NCBI GenBank assembly: GCA_020633125.1
Contig: JACKEH010000030.1
Coordinates: 1-52,937, forward strand
Length of the DNA stretch: 52,937 nt
Direction: 5' to 3'
Source of the DNA: Sandaracinus sp.
Lineage (GTDB): Bacteria > Myxococcota_A > Polyangia > Polyangiales > Houyiibacteriaceae
Shown here one piece after another: positions 26,469 to 34,271 of the stretch (positions are counted from its first letter, which is position 1; the number at the start of each line of letters is the position of its first letter). The position numbers and the translations under genes are program-made. The notes beneath the pieces are model-generated. The model saw only the letters and a program-made list of their open reading frames with translations, was not told the origin of the DNA and made no database searches.

Positions 26469-27671
26469 ATGAACGTTCGTCCGCGCTGGCTCCCGCTCCT
26501 TCTCCTTCTCGGCGCCTGCGACTGCGGCTCGAACCCTTCTCCGACCCGATGCGACGTCGCCACGCCGTGCGAGGGCGGCGAGTCCTGCGTCGACGGGCTC
26601 TGCGTTCCCAACCCGGACGCGTCGACCGACGGAGCACCGACCGACGCGCCCTCGACGGACGCGCCGCCGCCCGACGTGCCGATGGTCGACGCCGGTCCCT
26701 GCCGCGCGATCAGCGGCGAGAGCACGCTCGAGCCGAGCCCGGTCGACATCCTCGTGATGATCGACAACTCGGGCAGCATGACCCAGGAGGCGGAGCAGAC
26801 GCGCGCGAACATGAACCGCTTCGCCGAGATCCTCGGCATGAGCGGCCTCGACTACCGCGTGGTGCTGATCAGCCGCCCCGACGGCGACACCGGCGTCTGC
26901 ATTCCCGCGCCGCTCGGCTCCGGCGAGCCCGATTGCGGTAGCGGTCCCGAAGGTCGTCTGCTCGCGATTCACCAGGCGATCGGCTCGCGCAACGCGCCCG
27001 AGATCATGCTCATGCGTTACCCCGACTACGTCGACTTCCTCCGCCCGGAGGCGGTGAAGGTGCTCATCTGGATCACCGACGACCAGGCCCGTGACACCAC
27101 CGCGGACGCGATTCGCGCCAACCTCGCGGCCCTCGAGCCGGCAGGCATGTTCGACGACACGATTCACAACGCGATCGTCGGGTTCTACGGCGACACGCCG
27201 GCGACGTGGGGCGACGAAGGCGCGGGGATGTGCGGCTCGCTCGCGCGTGTGGGCAGCGTCTACCTTCGCCTGGCGGGTTGCTACGACAACGACGACATGC
27301 CGATCGCCGAGTGCACGCCGGGCCTCGCGGCGCGTGTGTGCGAGACCGATTGGACCGAGATCTTCGAGGGCATCGCCGCCGCGGTCGTGCGTGGTGTGCC
27401 GGTGCAATGCGAGTTCCCGATGCCCGCCGCGCCGGACGGCATGACCATCAACTACGAAGACGTGCGGGTGAGCTACACGCGCGGCGACGGAACCAACGAA
27501 GCGCTCACGCGGGTCGCCGACGAAGCGGCCTGCACCGACGGCGCTTGGTACTACGACGACCCGGCGATGCCGACGGAGGTGCGTCTGTGTCCCGCGCTCT
27601 GCACGCGGGTGCAGGCGGACGAGGGCGCGCGCATGGACGTCGGCCTCGGCTGCTTCCCGATCCTCGACTGA
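26469..27671 (+). CDS. VWA-domain lipoprotein
   Basis: A protein of 400 residues. The signal peptide MNVRPRWLPLLLLLGAC has its lipobox Cys at 17, then a short Cys-rich module (CDVATPCEGGESCVDGLC) and a TDAP-rich linker. A von Willebrand factor A domain starts near residue 91 (VDILVMIDNSGSM), with a full MIDAS DxSxS at 99-103 and a second strand VLIWITDDQARD. The C-terminal part has several Cys pairs. VWA domains bind ligands through a metal ion, so this is a probable surface adhesin or protease-partner protein, as is common in myxobacteria. No Shine-Dalgarno is evident. Confidence 0.88.
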   Translation: MNVRPRWLPLLLLLGACDCGSNPSPTRCDVATPCEGGESCVDGLCVPNPDASTDGAPTDAPSTDAPPPDVPMVDAGPCRAISGESTLEPSPVDILVMIDNSGSMTQEAEQTRANMNRFAEILGMSGLDYRVVLISRPDGDTGVCIPAPLGSGEPDCGSGPEGRLLAIHQAIGSRNAPEIMLMRYPDYVDFLRPEAVKVLIWITDDQARDTTADAIRANLAALEPAGMFDDTIHNAIVGFYGDTPATWGDEGAGMCGSLARVGSVYLRLAGCYDNDDMPIAECTPGLAARVCETDWTEIFEGIAAAVVRGVPVQCEFPMPAAPDGMTINYEDVRVSYTRGDGTNEALTRVADEAACTDGAWYYDDPAMPTEVRLCPALCTRVQADEGARMDVGLGCFPILD

Positions 27672-27691
27672 ACGAACGCGGCTCCGACGAA

Positions 27692-27726
27692 AACGCGCGT
27701 CGATCCTCGGGGCTCGACGCGCGTCT
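27692..27726 (+). terminator. Perfect 11-bp hairpin after the VWA gene
   Basis: The arms ACGCGCGTCGA and TCGACGCGCGT flank a 10-base loop, 21 bases past the stop. The stem is followed by CTTCGTTCG rather than a U-tract, so termination strength is uncertain. Confidence 0.6.
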
Positions 27727-27786
27727 TCGTTCGAACGACACACGTGCGGGGGCGTGTGTGCTCATAGCGCGCGGGAGCGACGCGCG

Positions 27787-27872
27787 TTCCCTGCCCCCGT
27801 CCCGGTCCCTGCCTCCGTCCCGGTCCCTGCCCCCGTCCCGGTCCCCGCCCCGGTCCCCGTCCCCGCTCAGGC
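27787..27872. repeat. GTCCCG/GTCCCT/GTCCCC hexamer array
   Basis: About 14 imperfect units lie between the VWA gene and the 3' end of the convergent TetR gene; the array runs to the TetR stop codon. Confidence 0.8.
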
Positions 27873-28604
27873 CGTGACCGGGAGCCCGAGCGCGCCGAGC
27901 CACGCGTCGATCACCCAATGCACGTGGTCGCGTCGCTCCGAGAGCCCACGCGCACCGAGCGGGTCCTTTCCCCACCACGTCTTTCCGAGCACCGGCCCGT
28001 AGGTGAAGTAGTTGATCACCAGCGCCGAGAGGCTGAGGTGGAAGTGCCGCATCGCGAGCGGGCCGCTCTTCGGCAAGACACCCTCGAGCGCTCGTGTGGT
28101 GATCGAGAGCACGTCGATCAGGTGCGCGCGCACGAGCTCGACGTGAGGGCCGCCAGTCGCGATCTGCTCCTGCACCACGCGCGCGTAGGCGTGGTGGGTC
28201 TCCATGAAATCGAGGTAGGCGTCGATCATGCGATGCAGTCGCGTGCGCACGTCGCCTTCGGTCGCGAAGGCGGCGGCGAGCGCGTCCGAGTGCCGCTTGT
28301 AGTAGCGGCCGAGCACCTCCTCGAAGAGCGCGTCGGTGCTGGGCCAGTAGTAGAAGACGAGCCCTTTGCGCACGCCCGCCCGCTCGGCGATGGCGCGCGC
28401 GGACAACGCCCGCATGCCGCCTTCGGCGAGGAGAGCCTCCGTGGCGTCGAGCAGCGCGAGGGCGGTCGCGTTGCGCGCGGGCTCCTCGGACCTCGCCTCG
28501 TCGGCACGTGCGACGGCTCCCTCCGACGTCTCCGCAGACGGGGTGTCGGTCGCCTTGGCGCGCGAGGTGCGCTTGGCGGGGGACTTCTCACGAGGCGCCT
28601 TCAC
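27867..28604 (-). CDS. TetR-family transcriptional repressor
   Basis: A protein of 245 residues from a GTG at 28602-28604 (VKAPREKSPAKRTSRAK). In-frame ATG (28631) and TTG (28658) codons upstream would place both palindromic operators inside the gene, so the downstream start is preferred. A basic, Ala-rich N-terminal tail precedes the TetR helix-turn-helix (ALLDATEALLAEGGMRALSARAIAERAGVRKGLVFYYW). The C-terminal ligand/dimer domain includes RMIDAYLDFMETHHAYARVV and VINYFTYGPVLGKTWWG. It is divergent from the dehydrogenase gene at 28663 across about 58 bp holding two palindromes, so it most likely represses that operon and itself. The ligand may be a substrate of the downstream enzymes. Confidence 0.85.
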   Translation of the reverse strand: MKAPREKSPAKRTSRAKATDTPSAETSEGAVARADEARSEEPARNATALALLDATEALLAEGGMRALSARAIAERAGVRKGLVFYYWPSTDALFEEVLGRYYKRHSDALAAAFATEGDVRTRLHRMIDAYLDFMETHHAYARVVQEQIATGGPHVELVRAHLIDVLSITTRALEGVLPKSGPLAMRHFHLSLSALVINYFTYGPVLGKTWWGKDPLGARGLSERRDHVHWVIDAWLGALGLPVTA

Positions 28605-28612
28605 TTCGGGTA

Positions 28613-28658
28613 TTGACCGCACGGTCAACATCGTGTAGTGATTTGACCGAGAGGTCAA
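28613..28658. promoter_or_regulatory. Twin palindromic TetR operators
   Basis: Two 16-bp palindromes of the form TTGACC-N4-GGTCAA lie at 28613-28628 and 28643-28658. Only the central four bases differ (GCAC and GAGA). They are 30 bp apart, about three helical turns, so two dimers would bind the same DNA face. The second ends four bases before the ATG at 28663 and covers its likely ribosome-binding region. Between divergent TetR and target genes this is a typical autoregulated operator pair. Confidence 0.85.
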
Positions 28659-28662
28659 GGCG

Positions 28663-29505
28663 ATGGTTCGTGCCTATCTCGGAACGGGGTTGATCGGTGA
28701 AGGCCTGGCGGTCGCGGCGCTCGGTCGTGGCGAGCGGGTGCGCGCCTGGAACCGCAGCGCGGACAAGACGCGGGGCCTCGTGGAGGCCGGCGGCGAAGCC
28801 TTCGCGACCCCCGAAGAGGCGGTGAAGGGCGCCGACGTCGTGCACCTCGCGCTGACCGCCGACGGCGCGGTCGACGCCGTGCTCGCGCAGATCGACGACC
28901 ACGTGGGCGACGCCATCGTCGTCGACCACAGCACCACGTCGCCCGAAGGCGCCAAGGCGCGCGTCGACGCGATGAACGCCCGCGGCGTTCGGTTCCTCCA
29001 CTGCCCGGTCTTCATGTCGCCGGCCGCGTGCCGTGCGGCGACGGGTGTGATGCTGGCGGCCGGACCGAAGGCGGTGTTCGAAGCCGTGGAAGCGTCGCTT
29101 CGCCCGACCACGGGCACGCTGCTCTACGCTGGCGAAGAGGGCCATCGCGCGGCGGTGCTCAAGCTCTCGGGCAACGGGATGATCCTCGCGATGATCGGCG
29201 GGCTCGCCGACGTCTTCGCGATGGCGCACGCGCAGGGCGTGGAGCCGAGCGAGGTGCTCGGGCTCTTCGAGCACTTCGACCTTCGCAACGTGCTCAAGGC
29301 ACGCGGCGCGAAGATGGCGGCCGGCGACTACGGCACCTCGTGGACGCTCACGATGGCGCGCAAGGATCAGGGGCTGATGACGGCAGCGGCCAAGGAGCGG
29401 GTGCTCACGGTGTTGCCCGCGGTCGGGGCCCGCATGGACGCGATGATCGCGGAGGGCGAAGGCGAGAAGGACCTCGCCATCCTCGCGCGGGACGTGCGCG
29501 GCTGA
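28663..29505 (+). CDS. NAD-binding beta-hydroxyacid dehydrogenase (3-hydroxyisobutyrate dehydrogenase-like)
   Basis: A protein of 280 residues. The N-terminal dinucleotide motif is GTGLIGEGLA (residues 7-16). The substrate-domain phrase is CPVFMSPAACRAATGVMLAAG, where classical members have DAPVSGG, so the substrate loop is atypical. The catalytic-type Lys167 and Asn171 stand in LKLSGNGM. Such enzymes oxidise 3-hydroxyacids or reduce imines with NAD(P). First gene after the twin operators, 88 bp ahead of the deacylase gene on the same strand, so probably one TetR-controlled operon. Confidence 0.88.
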   Translation: MVRAYLGTGLIGEGLAVAALGRGERVRAWNRSADKTRGLVEAGGEAFATPEEAVKGADVVHLALTADGAVDAVLAQIDDHVGDAIVVDHSTTSPEGAKARVDAMNARGVRFLHCPVFMSPAACRAATGVMLAAGPKAVFEAVEASLRPTTGTLLYAGEEGHRAAVLKLSGNGMILAMIGGLADVFAMAHAQGVEPSEVLGLFEHFDLRNVLKARGAKMAAGDYGTSWTLTMARKDQGLMTAAAKERVLTVLPAVGARMDAMIAEGEGEKDLAILARDVRG

Positions 29506-29593
29506 GTCTTTTCGACGCGCGTGCAGGGGTGCTTCGCGCGGGTCTTCGGGGTCTTTCGGTTTCGAGCGCGCACGACGCGCGATGGGGTGAGCG

Positions 29594-31354
29594 ATGCACG
29601 ATTTGGTGATTCGGGGTGGCACGATCGTCGACGGCACGGGACGCGAGCGCTTCACGGGCGACGTCGCGGTGCAGGACGGGCGCATCGTCGCGGTCGGCAA
29701 GGTCGACGGCGCCGCGAAGCGCACGATCGACGCCTCGGGCGCGGTCGTGACGCCGGGCTTCACCGACGTGCACACGCACTACGACGGCCAGATCTCGTGG
29801 GACGAAGAGCTCGCGCCCTCGTCGATTCACGGTGTGACGACGGCGGTGCTCGGGAGCTGTGGCGTCGGCTTCGCGCCGGTGCGTCCGACCGATCACCAGA
29901 CGCTGATCGAGCTGATGGAAGGCGTCGAGGACATCCCGGGCTCCGCACTCGCCGAAGGCATCAAGTGGGGTTGGGAGAGCTTCGGCGAATACATGGAGAC
30001 GCTCGATCGCATGCCGCACGCGATCGACTTCCTCTGCCAGGTCCCACACGACGCGCTGCGCGTCTACGTGATGGGCGAGCGCGCCGTCGCCGACGAAGCC
30101 GCGACCGAGAAGGACATCGAGACGATGCGCGCGTTGCTGCGGGCGGCGCTCGAAGAGGGCGCGGTCGGCTTCTCGACGGGTCGCTCCGACAACCACCGCT
30201 CGGTGCACGGCGCCGCGACGCCGGCGAGCGAGTCGACGCTTCAGGAGCTGGTCGGGCTCGGCCGCGCGTTCGAAGGCCTGTCGCACGGCGTCATCCAGGC
30301 GGTGTCCGACTTCGACATGAACCAGTTCCCGAAGGGCGAGCGGGGCCGCTTCGACGAAGAGTTCGACCTGCTCATCCAGATGGCGCGCGCGGCGAAGCGC
30401 CCGATGTCGATCTCGACGATGCAGCGCGACCACAGCCCGAACCAGTGGCGTTGGATCCTCGAAGGCGCGCAGAAGGCGGTCGACGAGGGCCTGGACATTC
30501 GCTGTCAGGTCGGCGCGCGCGCGATCGGCATCATGCTCGGCCTGCAGGCGACCTTTCATCCCTTCATGGGCTTCCCGTCCTACAAGGCGATCGCCCACCT
30601 GCCGCTCGAAGAGCGGGTCGCGAAGATGCGCGACCCGGAGCTGAAGGCGCGCATGCTGAAGGAGAAGAGCGATCCGGTGAGTGGTGACGGAACGCCGATC
30701 CCCCCGCTCGCCGATCACTTCCTGCAGAACCTCGATCTCGTGGCGATGCGTCTCTTCCGTCTCGGCGAGGACCCGCAATACGAGCCGAGCGTGAAGGAGT
30801 GTTTCGCGGCCGAGGCGATGCGTCGTGGCGAGCCGGTGCTCGGCGTGATCTACGACGCGCTGCTCGAGCAGGGCGGCGAGGCGCTGCTCTACTTCCCGCT
30901 CTACAACTACACGGGCATGAACCTCGACGTGGTGCACGAGATGCTCTCGCACCCGCTGGCGCTTCCGGGGCTCTCGGACGGAGGCGCGCACGTCGGCACG
31001 GTCTGCGACGCGAGCTTCCCCACGTTCTTGATGACGCATTGGGCGCGCGACCGCGCGAACCACTTCCCGCTCGAGAAGATGATCAAGATGCAGGCGCACG
31101 ACACGGCGCGCTTCGTGGGGCTCACGGATCGCGGCACGGTCGCGGTGGGGCAGAAGGCGGACCTGAACGTGATCGACTTCGATCGGCTGCGGCTGACGCA
31201 CCCGAAGATGCAGCGGGACCTTCCCGCGGGCGGGCAGCGTTTGATGCAGCGTGCGGTCGGGTACCTCGCGACGATCGCGAGCGGCGTGGTGATCGCGGAA
31301 AATGGTGCGCTGACCGGCGCGCGGCCGGGTCGTTTGGTGCGGTCGGGGCGCTGA
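29594..31354 (+). CDS. N-acyl-D-amino-acid deacylase/D-aminoacylase-like amidohydrolase
   Basis: A protein of 586 residues. The amidohydrolase start is complete: VIRGGTIVDGTG, TPGFTDVHTHYDGQ (His60, His62), GVTTAVLGSCGVGFAPVRP and TGRSDNH. The C-terminal end has LSDGGAHVGTVCD and a composite beta-sandwich tail (RGTVAVGQKADLNVIDFDRL). This layout is that of the D-aminoacylase/YtcJ-neighbouring AMDHD group, zinc enzymes that hydrolyse N-acyl bonds. The length is in the upper family range because of an insert around residues 320-400. Cytoplasmic, no signal. With the dehydrogenase upstream it suggests catabolism of an N-acylated or cyclic compound; the substrate is not determinable. Confidence 0.88.
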   Translation: MHDLVIRGGTIVDGTGRERFTGDVAVQDGRIVAVGKVDGAAKRTIDASGAVVTPGFTDVHTHYDGQISWDEELAPSSIHGVTTAVLGSCGVGFAPVRPTDHQTLIELMEGVEDIPGSALAEGIKWGWESFGEYMETLDRMPHAIDFLCQVPHDALRVYVMGERAVADEAATEKDIETMRALLRAALEEGAVGFSTGRSDNHRSVHGAATPASESTLQELVGLGRAFEGLSHGVIQAVSDFDMNQFPKGERGRFDEEFDLLIQMARAAKRPMSISTMQRDHSPNQWRWILEGAQKAVDEGLDIRCQVGARAIGIMLGLQATFHPFMGFPSYKAIAHLPLEERVAKMRDPELKARMLKEKSDPVSGDGTPIPPLADHFLQNLDLVAMRLFRLGEDPQYEPSVKECFAAEAMRRGEPVLGVIYDALLEQGGEALLYFPLYNYTGMNLDVVHEMLSHPLALPGLSDGGAHVGTVCDASFPTFLMTHWARDRANHFPLEKMIKMQAHDTARFVGLTDRGTVAVGQKADLNVIDFDRLRLTHPKMQRDLPAGGQRLMQRAVGYLATIASGVVIAENGALTGARPGRLVRSGR

Positions 31355-31401
31355 CGCTCTTGCGGGAGCTCGACTGACCTGCGGTCGAGCGTGATCATCG
31401 A

Positions 31402-31497
31402 GCTCGAGCGCTTTGCGCTCGGGCTCTTGCGTGATCGCGGTCGGCATCGAGCTGGAGCTCGAGCGCTTTGCGCTCGGGCTCTTTCGTGATCGCGGGT
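31402..31497. repeat. 55-bp direct repeat at the outer edge of the left arm
   Basis: Two copies of a unit starting AGCTCGAGCGCTTTGCGCTC and ending GTGATCGCGG, period 55 (31401 and 31456). The second copy opens the left inverted arm. The copies sit 47 bases past the deacylase stop. Confidence 0.8.
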
Positions 31498-32137
31498 CGG
31501 TCGGTGGCTCGAGCGAGGGACGTGTCGGTCGCGTGGGACACGCCGGTCCGATTCGGGCGACGAGGTTTCGAGGCGACACGCTTGGCGTGTCGACTCGAAA
31601 GTCACCAACGAATCGGTCCGTCGCGTCCCACGCGCCCATGCTCGAGCGCGGCGATCGGGGGACGTGCCGGTCCTGCGGGATTCGGGCACGACGGTTTGGG
31701 GGGAGGAGCGGTTCGCGTCACGAGCTGCGCGCGTGACACGACCCGTGCTCGCTCGGGCGATCGGGCGACTCGCGTGAAACGCTGCGCCGCGTCGTGAGCT
31801 TCGCGCACGACACGGTGCGCCGATCGGAGTGGGATTGGGCGTTCGAGCGACTTGGGCACCGAGGCGCTCGATTCACGCGGGGCGGTGACGGGTGGACACG
31901 CCGGGCGTGGGAACGACGCGAGTGGCTCGAAGGGTGCGAGGTCGCGTCGTGAGCTCGCGCGCACGACACGACTCGCGCGGGGGAGGGGGGCTCGTGCTTG
32001 CTCGACGGGTGCGAGGTCGCGTCGTGAGCTCGCGCGCACGACACGACTCGCGCGGGGGAGGGGGGCTCGTGCTTGCTCGACGGGTGCGAGGTCGCGTCGT
32101 GAGCTCGCGCGCACGACACGACTCGCGCGGGGGAGGG
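31448..32137 (+). repeat. Left arm of a long inverted repeat
   Basis: About 690 bp whose reverse complement recurs at 33563-34232. By eye the two arms differ at only a few per cent of positions, including runs of well over 100 bases that match exactly. Open frames exist on both strands here, but they carry the same low-complexity Arg/Ser peptides in both arms and no recognisable domain, so no gene is called. No transposase lies inside or beside the arm. Confidence 0.85.
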
Positions 32138-32143
32138 GAGCTG
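31932..32143. repeat. 75-bp tandem repeat, three copies, with internal hairpin
   Basis: Units begin at 31932, 32007 and 32082. Each contains GTCGTGAGCTCGCGCGCACGA, a 6-bp stem with a 10-base loop. This forms the inner end of the left arm; the right arm ends in three copies of the same core at 33572, 33633 and 33707, with spacings 61 and 74. Confidence 0.88.
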
Positions 32144-32159
32144 GCGAGCCCGTGCTTCC

Positions 32160-32735
32160 TGGCGAACGAATCTTCGACGCGCCGCCTCCACTTTTCAGGC
32201 TCGCCTACGTTACGAATCGACTGCGTTTGGTGGGTGTTCGGGGCGCGAAGCGCGGTGCCGGCGAAGCCTCTGAGGCGCGAAGCGCGGTGTCGGCGAAGCC
32301 GTGAGGCCGCGAAGCGGCAGGGGCTCGAAGCGCCGTCTCGGACTCTGCCCCTGAGGCGCCAAGCGCGGTGTCGGCGAAGCCGTGAGGCCGCGAAGCGGCA
32401 GGGGCGCGAAGCGCCGTCTCGGACTCTGTCACTGGGGCGCCAAGCGCGGTGTCGGCGAAGCCGTGAGGCCGCGAAGCGGCAGGGGCGCGAAGCGCCGTCT
32501 CGGACTCTGCCTCTGAGGCGCGAAGCGCGGTGTCGGCGAAGCCGTGAGGCCGCGAAAATCGCCGTTCTCTGCGAGCGACCGAAGGGAGGGAGCCCGACGG
32601 CGCGCGAGGCCGCCGTCAGGCGAGCCATCGAAACGCAGGGGCGCGAAGCGCCGTCTCGGACTCTGTCTCTGAGGCGCGAAGCGCGGTGTCGGCGAAGCCG
32701 TGAGGCCGCGAAGCGGCAGGGGCTCTGCTCCGAGG
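32160..32735 (+). repeat. Dispersed repeat element: conserved leader plus 81-bp array
   Basis: A leader of about 90 bases (32160-32250) is followed by an array whose units contain GCGCGGTGTCGGCGAAGCCG. The word begins at 32282, 32363, 32444 and 32525 (period exactly 81), then again at 32681 after a unique insert of about 75 bases. Each unit also contains the palindrome GCGCGAAGCGC. The same leader and array word recur in reverse orientation at 50565-50750. Frames stay open because 81 is a multiple of three. Confidence 0.88.
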
Positions 32736-32802
32736 CGCGAAGCGGTTCCGGTGCCCGTGCTCACGTCAGGAGGAGAACCACACCCCGTCGGAAGGCGCCG
32801 TG

Positions 32803-33327
32803 TCAGGGCCAGCGAATCACGACCCGATTCGCCCCGTAGGCGAACCCATCCGCGGTCGCTTGGGGCACCTCGATCCGTCCGCCGGTCACGGCCCCGACCA
32901 TCGCGGGCGAACAGCTCGGCACCGGCGCCAACCGACACGCGATCACCGTCGGATCCGGGTTCCGCACCAAGAGTAGGACTTCCGGCGTCGTCGGATCCGC
33001 GTCGAGCTCCAGCGGCACGAGCGAAACGAACGCGAAGGTCTGCGGCGCGTCGGATCCGAAGCCGGGCTCCCCCGCGCCGCCGAGCAGGTGCGTGTGCAGC
33101 GTCCCGCCGCGACGCACCACCAGCGCCACCGCGCTCGTACGGCCACGCGTCGTCTCGACCACTTCGGCGCGCACGCCTCCGGCGCGATGGCGCGCGAGCA
33201 CCCGGCACGGGCGAGGGCAGACCTCGTGGCGTTGCGCGACGCGTGTCATCGGCGTCGCCACGACGACCGTCTGCGCGACGGCGCTACCGAGCGACACGAG
33301 CACGAACGCGAACGCGAGCCGACGCAC
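32803..33327 (-). CDS. Small exported protein of unknown function inside the inverted repeat
   Basis: A protein of 174 residues from a GTG at 33325-33327, chosen because it starts a signal peptide (VRRLAFAFVLVSLGSAVAQ). The frame extends to 33615, into the right arm, but only as Arg/Ala-rich residues. The mature part is strand-rich: two Cys in VCPRPCRVL, GGTLHTHLLGGAGEPGFG, FAFVSLVPLELDADP, VLLLVRNPDPTVIACRL and FAYGANRVVIRWP. No family recognised. It is the only protein-like gene between the two arms. Codon use and composition look like those of neighbouring genes, so it need not be foreign. No Shine-Dalgarno seen. Confidence 0.68.
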   Translation of the reverse strand: MRRLAFAFVLVSLGSAVAQTVVVATPMTRVAQRHEVCPRPCRVLARHRAGGVRAEVVETTRGRTSAVALVVRRGGTLHTHLLGGAGEPGFGSDAPQTFAFVSLVPLELDADPTTPEVLLLVRNPDPTVIACRLAPVPSCSPAMVGAVTGGRIEVPQATADGFAYGANRVVIRWP

Positions 33328-33562
33328 ACCACAGGCTACGGCGGCTCGTGTCGGCAGATTCCCTCGGTCGCGGAGTGTCCCGGGGCGCGCCGTTCTTTGC
33401 ACCGCCGATCGCCGCCTCGCGAGTGTCGCCTGCTCGCCGAGTGTTCCGACGCGCGCCCGCTCCTGCTGAGCCGCGCGTCGTACTCGTGCTCGAAGTGTCC
33501 ACACGCCCCCCGGAGACCGAGCACCTGTTCGCCGTCGCTCGAGCCACACAAACTCCCCCCTC

Positions 33563-34232
33563 TCCCCGCGCGAGTCGTGTCGTGCGCGCGAGCTCACGAC
33601 GCGACCTCGCACCACGACCCCTCTCCCCTCGCGAGTCGTGTCGTGCGCGCGAGCTCACGACGCGACCTCGCACCGATCGAGTCACACGAGCCCCCCTCCC
33701 CCTCGCGAGTCGTGTCGTGCGCGCGAGCTCACGACGCGACCTCGCACCCGTCGAGCCACTCGCGTCGTTCTCACGCCCGGCGTGTCCACCCGTCACCGCC
33801 CCGCGTGAATCGAGCGCCTCGGATCCCAAGTCGCTCGAGCGCCCGATCCCACCCCGATCGGCGCACCGTGTCGTGCGCGAAGCTCACGACGCGGCGCAGC
33901 GGTTCACCCGAGTCGCCCGATCGCCCGAGCGAGCACGGGTCGTGTCACGCGCGCAGCTCGTGACGCGAACCGCTCCTTCCCCCACGCCGTCGTGCCCGAA
34001 TCCCGCAGGACCGGCACGTCCCCCGATCGCCGCGCTCGAGCATGGGCGCGTGGGACGCGACGGACCGATTCGTTGGTGACTTTCGAGTCGACACGCCAAG
34101 CGTGTCGCCTCGAAACCTCGTCGCCCGAATCGGACCGGCGTGTCCCACGCGACCGACACGTCCGTCGCTCGAGTCACCGACGACCCGCGATCACGCAAGA
34201 GCCCGAGTGCAAAGCGCTCGAGCTCCAGCTCG
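33563..34232 (-). repeat. Right arm of a long inverted repeat
   Basis: Reverse complement of 31448-32137. Its outer boundary (34218-34232) mirrors the left outer edge, and its inner boundary lies within tandem copies of GAGTCGTGTCGTGCGCGCG. It abuts the 3' end of the DUF1552 gene (stop 34272). Small differences from the left arm include a few substitutions and shorter tandem spacing (61 bp rather than 75). Confidence 0.85.
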
Positions 34233-34271
34233 CTTGGCCGCTCGGCCGCTCGGCGGAGTCACCACCAACGA

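Noticed and set aside
31602..32114. 170-residue open frame in the left inverted arm, with a near copy in the right arm
   Set aside because: Low-complexity Arg/Ser peptides caused by repeats of multiple-of-three length; no start signal, domain or codon-bias support.
32250..32735. Possible CRISPR array
   Set aside because: The units are 81 bp, tandem and nearly identical over their whole length, with no unique spacers and no cas genes.
31448..34232. Insertion sequence or transposon
   Set aside because: No transposase or integrase gene, terminal motif or target-site duplication could be seen; only called an inverted-repeat island.
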